Below, piece after piece: positions 24,630 through 33,532 of a stretch of 64,000 bases of DNA. Both the position numbers and the translations under genes were made by a program. Source of the stretch: Sutcliffiella rhizosphaerae (GTDB lineage: Bacteria; Bacillota; Bacilli; Bacillales; Bacillaceae_I); the NCBI RefSeq assembly GCF_917563925.1, contig NZ_CAKJTJ010000011.1, forward strand, positions 1-64,000, written 5' to 3'. Each line of letters opens with the position of its first letter. The stretch's first letter is position 1. The notes beneath the pieces were generated by a model that worked only from the letters and a program-made list of their open reading frames with translations, was not told the origin of the DNA and did no database searches.

Positions 24630-25460
24630 TTATTCCCCATAATATTGATCAAGTAATAAAGCTAACCATTTTCCTTGTGGATGCTTCCGAATATTTTCAA
24701 TTAAGCCCTTTCTTATCGCAGGAGGGAAAGAAGGGGCCGGGAAATCCTTTTCGATTAATTTTAAAGATTCTTTCACTACAGTATCATCTACTTCATTCCA
24801 TTTTTGCTGAATTAATTTTAATAAATCTTCTTGGCTTTCCGCATTTCGTTCTGAGTTTTTCAAATAGAAAGTGAGATCTTCTGTAATAAATGGCATACTT
24901 GTGTGTGCAGCCAAAATATTCGTTTTTTCAACTAGGGAGTCACAAAGTTGATTCAGGTTTAAATCTAAATTATAGAATAAAAAAAGTTCAGAATGAATAC
25001 GAAGAAACCCTTTTATGCAGTATAGCAAATCGTACTTCGTATCTTTAACTTTTTCCTTATACAGCTTATTGATCATTAGGAGAATTGCTTCATCCATTTT
25101 AATATCATAAATTCTCGTCTTAATAAATATTTCCTTATTTAAGGAGTGGGATTGCTCTTTTATTAATACCTTAGCCAAATCTGAATGTTTTTGGAAAGAT
25201 TGAAACATTTGGTAATAAAAATCATGCAGCAAGGTCGTAAAATCAGAGTTTTTGACTAGTTGGTCAATATCAGTTGTAATCTCTAATAAAAAGTAGTCTA
25301 TCATAGAAAATATTAGTTCATCTTTAGATTTAAAGGACAAGTAAAAAGCACCTTTAGATATGCCGCAATACTCTGTTATTTGTTGTACAGAAGTAGCTTC
25401 AAATCCGTGCTTGGCAAAAAGCTCGGATGCTTTTTCCATTATCAGTTGTTTTTTGGACAT
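24630..25460 (-). CDS. TetR-family regulator of the RND pump (YerO type)
   Basis: A 276-aa repressor. The TetR DNA-binding domain is at 1-60 (KASELFAKHGFEATSVQQITEYCG, then the recognition helix ISKGAFYLSFKSK). The long ligand-binding half is larger than in most TetR proteins but similar in size to B. subtilis YerO, which sits beside the SwrC/YerP pump gene. It is divergent from the pump gene, and a palindrome in the shared promoter is its likely operator. Confidence 0.87.
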   Translation of the reverse strand: MSKKQLIMEKASELFAKHGFEATSVQQITEYCGISKGAFYLSFKSKDELIFSMIDYFLLEITTDIDQLVKNSDFTTLLHDFYYQMFQSFQKHSDLAKVLIKEQSHSLNKEIFIKTRIYDIKMDEAILLMINKLYKEKVKDTKYDLLYCIKGFLRIHSELFLFYNLDLNLNQLCDSLVEKTNILAAHTSMPFITEDLTFYLKNSERNAESQEDLLKLIQQKWNEVDDTVVKESLKLIEKDFPAPSFPPAIRKGLIENIRKHPQGKWLALLLDQYYGE

Positions 25461-25485
25461 ATAGTAAATCTCCTAGTGTAAATTG

Positions 25486-25514
25486 TTGACATGTGACTGA
25501 GTAGTCATTAGTAT
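25486..25514 (+). promoter_or_regulatory. Pump promoter with palindromic operator
   Basis: TTGACA (25486-25491), a 17-bp spacer and TAGTAT (25509-25514). The spacer contains the palindrome TGACTGAGTAGTCA (25494-25507), well placed for repression by the divergent TetR protein. Confidence 0.7.
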
Positions 25515-25557
25515 ATAAAATGGAACAGGAAAAGTCAATTAAAGGGTAGGTGCAGTT

Positions 25558-28500
25558 GTGAGAGGTTTAGTCAATTTTGTAATAAGAAACAAATTAGCAG
25601 TTTGGTTGCTAACGATTATTATTACTGTATCTGGAATCTATTCAGGTACAAAAATGAAAACAGAAACGATTCCAGATATATCAATTCCATTCCTTATGGT
25701 AATGAATGTATATCCTGGCGCGACTCCTGAAGATGTGATGGAGAATGTCTCTATTCCACTAGAGCATGCAGTGGAAGGGTTAGATGATGTAAAATCCATC
25801 TATTCCAATTCTTATTCGAACATGGCAAATCTACAAATTGAGTATGAATATGGAACAGATATGGACGAAGCTAAAAGGGCTCTTTCCTCTGCATTAGATG
25901 CAGTTGAGTTACCAAATGGAGCTCAAGAGCCAATCATAACAGCAATCAGTATGAATATGATGCCAGTTGTTGCCTTAAGTGTAAGTAGTGAAACAGAAGA
26001 CATTGTGGAATTATCTTCTACAGTAGAAAATACACTGCTACCTAAAATTGAGAAACTCAATGGCGTTGCTTCTGCAAGCATTGCTGGTCAACATATTGAA
26101 GAAGTAGAATTAAGCTATGATGAAGATAGAATGGCGGAGCTTGGCTTAACAGAAGAAAATGTGAAGCAGATGATTCAAGCAAGTAATATGGCTGTTTCCT
26201 TAGGTCTTTATGAGTTTGAAGAAGGTGAAGAGGCTGTTTCCATTGACGGTAAGTTCATGACTGCAAGTGAATTAGAAGAAATGTTAATTCCGGTTACTCC
26301 TTCGGAAACTGTGCAGGTCCCATTTGTTAAATTGGGTGACATTGCAGACATTGAAGTCGTAGGAAAAGTACAGTCTGTTTCTAGAACTAATGGTTTAGAT
26401 GCCATCGCTATTCAGGTATTAAAACATCCACAAGCTAACACAGTCGACGTAGTAAATGATGTAAAAGAATTAGTTGAAGATGAACAACAGAGTATCAATG
26501 GTTTAGTAGTCGATGTGACGTTAGATCAAGGAGAACCAATCGAGAAGTCTGTAGCGACGATGGTTGAAAAAGCATTATTTGGTGGTGCCATTGCGATCCT
26601 AATCATTCTTCTCTTTTTAAGAGATGTGAAATCCACTATCATTTCGATTGTTTCGATACCAGTTTCCATCTTTATGGCACTTCTTTTATTGAACTGGATG
26701 GATATTACGTTAAATATAATGACACTTGGAGCCATAACTGTTGCGATTGGTCGTGTTATTGATGATTCCATTGTAGTCGTCGAGAATATATTCCGAAGGC
26801 TGCATTTGAAGGAAGAAAAGCTTACTGGTCGTGCGCTTGTAAGGGAAGCAACGATTGAAATGTTTAAACCAATCCTGTCCTCTACATTGGTAACGGTAGC
26901 AGTTTTTGCTCCACTTATTTTTGTCGGTGGAATGGTTGGGGAATTATTTATGCCATTTGCTTTAACGATGACATTTGCTCTTGGTGCTTCCCTATTCGTA
27001 GCTATCACAATAGTGCCAGCAATGTCTCACTATTTGTTCAAGAAAAAATTGTATAGTGAGAAAACGGAAAGCAATCACAAGGAAGTTGGTAAACTTGCAA
27101 ACTGGTATAAAGGAATTCTGAAGTGGACGTTGAATCATAAAATCATCACTTCCATTATTTCTATTGTGTTGTTAGTTGGAAGCTTGGCGTTAACTCCACT
27201 TATTGGTTTCAGTTTCCTAGGAAGTGAAGAAGAAAAAGTAATGTATGTAACGTATTCACCGGAAGCAGGTGAGCTGAAAGATACAACACTTGCAAACGTA
27301 GAAGAAGTAGAAAAAGAACTAATGAAGCGTGATGATATTGATATTGTCCAACTCTCAGTATCAGACGGATCAGATGCCCAAATGGCGATGATGGGTGGAG
27401 GCTCTGATGGGGTATTAATGTATTTAATCTTTGACCCAGATATGGAGAATTTCCCAGAAGCCAGGAAACAGGTAGAGGATTACGTATTTAATATTGGTCA
27501 TTCAGGAGAATGGAAGAGTCAAGACTTTACTTCTGGATCATTTGCAACTAATGAAATTAGCTATACTTTCTATAGTGAGAACCTAACTAATCTTAATTCA
27601 GCTGTAAAAATGGTGGAAGAAGCCATGAGTAGCACAGATACTTTAGAGAATGTATCATCAAGTGCCGAAGATGCATTTGTGGAGCATACATTAAAAGTTA
27701 GCCAGGATGAGTTAATTCAATATGGATTAACTGCAGGACAAATTGTAATGATGCTTAGTCCCCATTACGAAGAAGTCCTAACAACTGTAGAAAAAGATGG
27801 GAAAACCCTTGATGTAATCGTAAAGCAAGAGCAACAAGAGAAAGCAAAAACAATCGATGAATTATTAGAAACCGAAATTCCAACTGCTCTTGGTACTACA
27901 ATTCCTCTTTCTGAGTTAGTGGAAGTGGAAGAGGGGACCACATTAAATACCCTGTCAAGAAGCCAAGGGGAATACTACGCTTCTGTAAGTGGTACTGTTA
28001 TTGGTGAAGATATCTCAAAAGCAACAGCCGAAGTGGATAAAGCATTAAAAGAGATAGATTTACCAACAGGTGTGACAATGGATGTAGCCGGTGTTGCAGC
28101 TGATATGGAAGAAACGTTCACTCAACTTGGTCTTGCGATGCTTGCTGCAATTGCCATTGTTTACTTTATCTTAGTCGTGACATTTGGAGAGGGTGTTGCT
28201 CCATTCTCCATCTTGTTCTCCCTTCCATTTGCTGTTATCGGGGCATTTGTTGGTCTTTTGATTGCAGGAGAAACAATCTCTGTACCAGTAATGATGGGAC
28301 TCTTAATGCTTATAGGTATTGTTGTTACAAATGCCATTGTATTAGTTGATCGTATCATTCATATGGAACGTGACGGCATGACGATGCGTGAAGCAATTCT
28401 AGAGGCAGGAGCAACTCGTTTACGTCCAATTTTAATGACTGCCATTGCTACAATTGGCGCATTAGTTCCACTTGCAATTGGGTCAGGCGGTGGAGGATTA

Positions 28501-28638
28501 ATCTCCAAAGGTTTAGGTATTACAGTTATTGGTGGTTTAACAAGTTCCACTCTTTTAACCTTGATTATTGTTCCAATCGTATACGAAGTATTATCTAAAA
28601 TATTCAAGAAAAACCGTAAAGAAATGTTAGATAACTAA
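25558..28638 (+). CDS. swrC: RND-family efflux transporter (SwrC/YerP type)
   Basis: A 1026-aa proton-driven efflux pump. The first membrane helix is followed by a porter domain (TETIPDISIPFLMVMNVYPGA), helices 2-6 with the proton-relay motif GRVIDDSIVVVENIFRR, a second porter domain and helices 8-12 (GIVVTNAIVLVDRI). Gram-positive SwrC pumps act without an outer-membrane channel and export surfactin or other amphiphiles; here the substrate is inferred. GTG start. It is transcribed from a TetR-controlled promoter and ends in a strong terminator. Confidence 0.9.
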   Translation: MRGLVNFVIRNKLAVWLLTIIITVSGIYSGTKMKTETIPDISIPFLMVMNVYPGATPEDVMENVSIPLEHAVEGLDDVKSIYSNSYSNMANLQIEYEYGTDMDEAKRALSSALDAVELPNGAQEPIITAISMNMMPVVALSVSSETEDIVELSSTVENTLLPKIEKLNGVASASIAGQHIEEVELSYDEDRMAELGLTEENVKQMIQASNMAVSLGLYEFEEGEEAVSIDGKFMTASELEEMLIPVTPSETVQVPFVKLGDIADIEVVGKVQSVSRTNGLDAIAIQVLKHPQANTVDVVNDVKELVEDEQQSINGLVVDVTLDQGEPIEKSVATMVEKALFGGAIAILIILLFLRDVKSTIISIVSIPVSIFMALLLLNWMDITLNIMTLGAITVAIGRVIDDSIVVVENIFRRLHLKEEKLTGRALVREATIEMFKPILSSTLVTVAVFAPLIFVGGMVGELFMPFALTMTFALGASLFVAITIVPAMSHYLFKKKLYSEKTESNHKEVGKLANWYKGILKWTLNHKIITSIISIVLLVGSLALTPLIGFSFLGSEEEKVMYVTYSPEAGELKDTTLANVEEVEKELMKRDDIDIVQLSVSDGSDAQMAMMGGGSDGVLMYLIFDPDMENFPEARKQVEDYVFNIGHSGEWKSQDFTSGSFATNEISYTFYSENLTNLNSAVKMVEEAMSSTDTLENVSSSAEDAFVEHTLKVSQDELIQYGLTAGQIVMMLSPHYEEVLTTVEKDGKTLDVIVKQEQQEKAKTIDELLETEIPTALGTTIPLSELVEVEEGTTLNTLSRSQGEYYASVSGTVIGEDISKATAEVDKALKEIDLPTGVTMDVAGVAADMEETFTQLGLAMLAAIAIVYFILVVTFGEGVAPFSILFSLPFAVIGAFVGLLIAGETISVPVMMGLLMLIGIVVTNAIVLVDRIIHMERDGMTMREAILEAGATRLRPILMTAIATIGALVPLAIGSGGGGLISKGLGITVIGGLTSSTLLTLIIVPIVYEVLSKIFKKNRKEMLDN

Positions 28639-28648
28639 CGATTACTAG

Positions 28649-28688
28649 CTACTTTTTACTGACAGGTTCAGTGAAAAGTAGTTTTTTT
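28649..28688 (+). terminator. Terminator of the RND pump gene
   Basis: A 14-bp stem CTACTTTTTACTGA / TCAGTGAAAAGTAG (one G-U-type pair) with a 5-nt loop and seven T. Confidence 0.92.
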
Positions 28689-28801
28689 ATTGAAAATTTG
28701 TTTGCATTAACCTGAAAAAATTTTTTAGGACTTAAAGAATATGATGAAACATATAGACAGGTAATTACGTATGTAGTTGTAAAATACGAGGAGTGTTCTT
28801 A

Positions 28802-29224
28802 ATGAAAATAAAAGGTTTAAATCATTTCTTATTCTCTGTTTCCGATCTTGAGAAGTCGATTCAATTCTACCAAGATGTGTTTCATGCAAAACTTCTAGTG
28901 AAAGGGAGAACAACTGCTTATTTTGATTTAAATGGAATATGGCTTGCTCTAAATGAAGAAAAAGACATTCCTAGGAATGAAATTCATGATTCTTACACAC
29001 ATATTGCATTTAGTGTTGATGAAACAAATATTCATGAAATATATGAGCATTTAAGAAAACATCAAGTGAATATCCTAAATGGCCGTCCAAGAGATATACA
29101 AGACAGGCAGTCCATTTATTTTACCGACCTAGACGGCCATAAATTTGAGTTTCATACGGGTACTCTTCAAGATAGAATGGATTATTACAGAGCAGAAAAG
29201 GAGCATATGGAGTTTTATGACTAA
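28802..29224 (+). CDS. fosB: Metallothiol transferase FosB
   Basis: A 140-aa fosfomycin-inactivating enzyme that adds a thiol (bacillithiol in Bacillus) to the epoxide. The metal ligands are His8 (LNHFLFSV), His67 (SYTHIAFSV) and Glu116 (GHKFEFHTGTLQDR). The stretches KLLVKGRTTAYFDLNGIW and YRAEKEHMEFYD match the family closely. ATG 28802 follows GAGGAG. The stop overlaps a small lipoprotein gene (ATGACTAA). Resistance itself is inferred from the family. Confidence 0.94.
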   Translation: MKIKGLNHFLFSVSDLEKSIQFYQDVFHAKLLVKGRTTAYFDLNGIWLALNEEKDIPRNEIHDSYTHIAFSVDETNIHEIYEHLRKHQVNILNGRPRDIQDRQSIYFTDLDGHKFEFHTGTLQDRMDYYRAEKEHMEFYD

Positions 29225-29438
29225 AGGGAAAATTTTAATTATAAAATTTATTTTATTATTTGTTATGGTTGCATGTAAAACGGAAGAGATATCTAATGAG
29301 AATTTTGTGCACTGGACAGAGAAAACTGATAATCAGCTTCAGCGCTTAGATGAAGCAAGAATTAAATATGAGATAAGAGACATGGAGATTTGGATAAATG
29401 AGAAAGACCTTGATAAAGCAGTGGTATGTTGTAGTTAA
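29217..29438 (+). CDS. Small lipoprotein translationally coupled to fosB
   Basis: A 73-aa protein with a lipoprotein signal (IIKFILLFVMVAC) and a short mature part ending KAVVCCS. The ATG overlaps the fosB stop codon, and a TGGAG site lies in the end of fosB, so the two are translated together. The mature segment RLDEARIKYEIRDMEIWI resembles small Bacillus lipoproteins with a C-terminal CCS, of unknown role. The upstream frame from 29145 is within fosB and not used. Confidence 0.6.
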   Translation: MTKGKILIIKFILLFVMVACKTEEISNENFVHWTEKTDNQLQRLDEARIKYEIRDMEIWINEKDLDKAVVCCS

Positions 29439-29584
29439 GATCATTTTTTGCAGTGAGTAGTTTTTTCTAACAGGAAATAAACAAAATAGAATCCAGAATG
29501 GTGCCAAAAAGCACTTAGGAAAATGATTTAGAAAAGGGAGCAATAATTTGTATATGAAAATATGACTTTCTAGGAGGAATGAAA

Positions 29585-30091
29585 TTGATATTAGAGTCTG
29601 ACATTCTCATACTGAGAGAGACAGAACCTACGGATTTAGAATTCGTATGTAGCTTAGAATTAGATGAAGAAAATGAACCATTTATTATTCCTTGGCCAGA
29701 AGAAATTCATGAAAAAGCGATCAAAAGTACAGATTCTTTCCATTTAATGATAATCGACAGAAAAAGTATGCGTCCTGTTGGCTATATCATTATTGCAGGG
29801 CTAAATAGTGCACACTCTAGTTTAGAACTCGTGCGCATTACCATTAATGACAAAGGGATGGGATACGGGAAGGAAACTTTCAGGCTAATAAAGAATTGGG
29901 TATTTATGAAAAACAACTCGAATCGGTTATGGCTAGATGTAAAAGTAAACAATGAGCGTGCGATTAATCTCTATAAAAAACAAGGTTTTGTCGTGGAAGG
30001 TACATTGAGAGAATGCATTAAAAATTATGCTGGTTTTGAATCCTTGCATATTATGTCTATACTAAAATCTGAATATATGAACAATAAATAG
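29585..30091 (+). CDS. GNAT acetyltransferase (RimJ/RimL type)
   Basis: A 168-aa N-acetyltransferase. It has the N-terminal ILILRETEPTDLEFVCSLE pattern, the acetyl-CoA loop ITINDKGMGYGKETFRLIKNW, and the C-terminal INLYKKQGFVVEGTLRECI typical of RimJ-like enzymes. AGGAGG lies one base before ATG 29579, too close; TTG 29585 has the correct seven-base spacing. The acceptor is unknown. Confidence 0.83.
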   Translation: MILESDILILRETEPTDLEFVCSLELDEENEPFIIPWPEEIHEKAIKSTDSFHLMIIDRKSMRPVGYIIIAGLNSAHSSLELVRITINDKGMGYGKETFRLIKNWVFMKNNSNRLWLDVKVNNERAINLYKKQGFVVEGTLRECIKNYAGFESLHIMSILKSEYMNNK

Positions 30092-30128
30092 AATTTCGTT
30101 TATTGTCTATAAAAAGGGGTTTTTAAAT

Positions 30129-30654
30129 ATGATATACGTAGTAAGACACGGAGAAACTGATTTAAATAAAGAAAAGACGTATGCAAGGAAGAATGGGTGA
30201 ACCTTTGAACGAAAATGGAAAAGAACAAGCAAGGATATTAAGAAAAGAATTACATAATATTAGTTTTGACTTTGTATTTTCTTCTCCACAAAAAAGAGCA
30301 GTTGAAACTGCAGAAATTATTACAGGTAAACAAGCTATTTTAGATGATAGATTAGATGTATATAATTTAGGTGAAGCTGACAGATTACATATTAGAGATG
30401 TGAAAATGGTTGGTCCCTTGCCAGATCCCTCTGTCTATAAAGGTGTGGAAAAACCGGAGGAATTCGTTAAAAGAGTATTTAATTTTATGAGTGATATTGA
30501 GAACAAGTATGGAAAGCAAGAAAAAAATATCCTAATCTGTGGTCACAGGTGTACAACTGCATGTATAGGTGCGTATAGTAAAAGAGTGCCAGTTGATGAA
30601 AACATTTTTAGATTTTCTTCAAAAACTGGTGAGTATAAAAGATTTACGTTTTAG
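30129..30654 (+). pseudogene. Histidine phosphatase family protein, frameshifted
   Basis: A phosphoglycerate-mutase-like phosphatase split by a +1 shift. The first frame (ATG 30129, good AAGGGG site) encodes MIYVVRHGETDLNKEK with the catalytic RHG motif and then stops at 30200. The rest (MQGRMGEPLNENGKEQARIL, FSSPQKRAVETA, catalytic ICGHRC) is in another frame to 30654. The joint lies in the A-rich run near 30169-30177; removing one base gives a continuous NKERRMQGRMG. Without the first His the product would be inactive. It could be a real mutation or a sequencing error. Confidence 0.8.
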
Positions 30655-30680
30655 TAAAAATACCATTGATAAAGCGCCAA

Positions 30681-30732
30681 AAAATAAGCATATGAGAGAA
30701 AGCTTAAGCTTTTTCATCATATGCTTATTTTT
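30681..30732. terminator. Long bidirectional terminator
   Basis: AAATAAGCATATGA (30682-30695) pairs perfectly with TCATATGCTTATTT (30717-30730), an inner stem GAAAGCTT/AAGCTTTTTC adds to it, and T runs follow. It separates the convergent phosphatase and membrane protein genes. Confidence 0.85.
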
Positions 30733-31048
30733 ATGTTCCCCAAATATAAAATACGCCAAAATAAGTAATTAAGCATAAAAGGGAGCCGACAACAAATGGA
30801 TTAAAACGAAAAGAGCCTTCTTCGAACTTTGGTTTGTAACTTCCCATAGATGTAGTAAAGGCTTTGACTTCTGAAGCTCTGGATAATGCATCTCCTGAGC
30901 TACTCATCAATAACGCTATGAAAACAAAAACACACGAACCGAAAAACATGGTATTAAATAAGTTGGTCTCAAAGTATACAGAGATTCCAATAAGTATTGC
31001 CATTTCCACAATAAGGACTATGAAAACAAATAGTAAAAATTTTTTCAT
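30731..31048 (-). CDS. Hypothetical membrane protein
   Basis: A 105-aa protein with two N-terminal helices (about 4-50) and one C-terminal helix (about 83-103). A soluble loop between them reads SSSGDALSRASEVKAFTTSM and is possibly exposed to the cytoplasm. GGGGG precedes the ATG. No family recognised. Confidence 0.6.
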   Translation of the reverse strand: MKKFLLFVFIVLIVEMAILIGISVYFETNLFNTMFFGSCVFVFIALLMSSSGDALSRASEVKAFTTSMGSYKPKFEEGSFRFNPFVVGSLLCLITYFGVFYIWGT

Positions 31049-31127
31049 GATTTTTCCCCCGTATATGTTTTTCTATAATTACGTATATAAAGGGAATAAG
31101 TTTCAAATAAAGTAAAAAAATGCATGT

Positions 31128-31170
31128 AAATTCAATCAATATTGAATTTAATATTCTAATGATATAGAAT
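31128..31170 (+). promoter_or_regulatory. Two inverted repeats before the ArsR-type gene
   Basis: AAATTCAA/TTGAATTT (31128-31149, 6-nt centre) and ATTCTA/TAGAAT (31153-31170) lie just upstream of the regulator gene. They are candidate binding sites for the ArsR-type protein, within the promoter region. Confidence 0.4.
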
Positions 31171-31201
31171 TTATTTAATGGATGAATATGGAGGTATGAA
31201 G

Positions 31202-32233
31202 ATGGATGTGTTAGATCACTCAAGTAGAAAAAGACAAACATATCAAGTGGAAGTGAAGTATTCCATTCTATGGGAATGCGCTTTAGGAATAGCTGCTGTA
31301 ACCAACTCTTCCTTAATTGATTCTTTAGATCAGTCTTTAGAAAAAGTAAGAAAATCAGTTTCCAACGAGTTAAGCCAGGCACTTCATTTTGTTGAAAAAG
31401 AAAATACGTGGAAAGCGTTATTGCAATTGTTGCATGTGAAAGACTTCGAACATATTGAAAACTTTCTTGCCTTTCTTCAAGAGTTACCTCTTACCGACCT
31501 TAAGTTCTATTCGCTACCTTTTGTAGGATCCGAACATCAACAAACACGGAAAATGGCTGCAAATGGTAGTGAAAAAGCTATGGATAAACTGAAGATATTA
31601 ACAGCAGACAATCCATTTTTTCCATCTTATATAGATTTTATATGTAACGTAGACCCTAAAATTTTAAGAGGGCACCTCCAACTAGTGATTTCTAGGTGGT
31701 ATGAAGAAGTGGTAACGAAGGATATTGACAAACTGCAACAGATTCTAGAAATTGATGCAGAAAGTAAGAAAATAATGAAAGATAAAAAAAGTCCCGAAGC
31801 ATTTGTTGAATGGGCTACAGGTGGAATCAACTATTTATCCGAACCAACTGTAGAAAAGGTATTATTGATTCCCCAGTATATCTACCGGCCTTGGAATATA
31901 AAAGCGGATCTGGAAGGAACGAAAGTTTTCTACTATCCGGTTTCCAATACTAGCATTACACCTGATGACAGGTACACACCTAGCAATCTTTTTGTATTAA
32001 AACATAAAGCATTGGCAGATGAAACTAGGCTGAGATTAGTTAAGTTGCTAAACGAGAAAGATAGGACACTTCACGAACTCACTCAAATGCTGCAACTTGG
32101 TAAATCTACACTGCATCACCACTTGAAAATATTGCGTGCTGCCCAATTAGTAGGTACAAGTGGAAGTAAATATATATTGAAAAGAGCCAATATCGACAAT
32201 ATGCAATTAGAGATGGAGAATTACCTTACCTAA
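31202..32233 (+). CDS. ArsR/HTH_20-type transcriptional regulator with long N-terminal domain
   Basis: A 343-aa regulator. The C-terminal winged helix (about 260-330) reads HKALADETRLRLVKLLNEKDRTLHELTQMLQLGKSTLHHHLKIL, the ArsR pattern, without an obvious metal-binding Cys set. The first 250 residues are a helical domain of the kind seen in Bacillus regulators paired with MFS pumps. GGAGGT favours ATG 31202 over 31178. The following MFS gene begins about 12 bases downstream, so the two are an operon; that pump gene is interrupted. Confidence 0.8.
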   Translation: MDVLDHSSRKRQTYQVEVKYSILWECALGIAAVTNSSLIDSLDQSLEKVRKSVSNELSQALHFVEKENTWKALLQLLHVKDFEHIENFLAFLQELPLTDLKFYSLPFVGSEHQQTRKMAANGSEKAMDKLKILTADNPFFPSYIDFICNVDPKILRGHLQLVISRWYEEVVTKDIDKLQQILEIDAESKKIMKDKKSPEAFVEWATGGINYLSEPTVEKVLLIPQYIYRPWNIKADLEGTKVFYYPVSNTSITPDDRYTPSNLFVLKHKALADETRLRLVKLLNEKDRTLHELTQMLQLGKSTLHHHLKILRAAQLVGTSGSKYILKRANIDNMQLEMENYLT

Positions 32234-32245
32234 TGGGGTGTGTGT

Positions 32246-33475
32246 GTGAGGAAAAGTCAAAGTATAATATATAACCGTTCTTTTGCAACTGTTTGGATGG
32301 GCAATATTTTTTCTGAAGTTGGAGGGGCTTTTGGGACCTTTTGTAATTCGATATAAATTTATCAGCTTACTGGTTCAAGTGCAGCACTTGGGAGTATGTG
32401 GCTACTTTATTTTATTCCATCTATCATATTGCAGCTTTTCATCGGCCCTATTATTGATGTATGGGATAGAAAGTGGACCATGATTGTTTCGCAATGGGTA
32501 CGGGGAGCCTTTTTTCTTCTTCCATTAGCTGCTTTTGCTACTGGAGATTTACAAGTTTGGCATATCTATGCGGTTCAAGTAGTGATAGGACTGATTACGC
32601 CAATTTATACACCAGCAAACCAGGCAATCGTTCCGAGTATTGTTCCAAAAGAGCAATTAAAATCGGCAAATGCCTTATTGGATGGAGCTGTTAGGCTAAT
32701 GACTTTTATGGCACCGTTACTTGGTGGTGTGGTAATAGAATTGGTTGGAGTGTTTGCCACATTAATTTTTGTTTGTATTTCTCTAATTACTAGTGGTATT
32801 TTTCTGTTGTTTATTAAAGAAAACCGGGAGAAAGTGGAACAACGAAGTACATGGTTAGCGCAGTTTATGGAAGGGATTACTTATTTCTTTACCCAACGTG
32901 TGATTGTTTGGTTAGGTTTTTTCTTAGCATTCGTTCAGTTCGGTGTCGGGGTTACGATGGTTGTCACACTTCCCTATATTACCGATCTTCTTTCTGGTAG
33001 CTATGCCGATTATGGGTTGTTCATGGCGGGGTTTCCATTAGGGTATATAATTGGTGCGATGTTAGTTGGAAAGGTTGCGGTGAAAAGTAGAAGGGGAGTA
33101 TTGCTAGGTGCCCTCGTCGTTGGAGGTATTACGTTTATTTTGTTGGGAGTTAATCAAAGTATAAGTGTTGCTATAATAATAGAAATAATAGCTGGCATCT
33201 CTATGGCTTTTTTTAGCATACATAATATTACACTTGTACAGGAAAGAGTACCGAACCATTTGATGGGAAAAGTAACATCTGTACGACTATTTATTATTCG
33301 TTGTGCCATGCCATTAGGTGTTTTGGCAGCCACTGTTTTTAGCGAATGGTGGGGGATAAGAGCGTTGTATTTTTTTATTGGCTTTGTTATTTGTGCGGTC
33401 TCATCCCTAGGAATACTTCTCCCATATTTTAGGTTTTTAGACAAGGAAGAAGGGTTAAATAAAATGGCCTCCTAA
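32246..33475 (+). pseudogene. MFS transporter interrupted by an in-frame stop
   Basis: A major-facilitator pump whose natural start is GTG 32246 (RKSQSIIYNRSFATVWMGNIF). An in-frame TAA at 32354-32356 lies at the end of the first membrane helix, where a sense codon such as TTA would give FCNSILIYQLTGSSAALG. After it the frame stays open to 33475 with the usual helices and motif-A-like DVWDRKWTMI. Translation from ATG 32396 would lack helix 1 and is unlikely to be functional. A (TG)5 run overlaps the start. The partner regulator upstream is intact. Confidence 0.8.
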
Positions 33476-33532
33476 CCCTCCTGAAACCTTTCGTATCAAT
33501 CCAGCGTATATAGAGATAAAAGGGGCGTTATT

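Noticed and set aside
26526-27008. 160-aa reverse-strand frame inside the RND pump gene
   Set aside because: Antisense shadow; composition reflects the sense codons of membrane helices.
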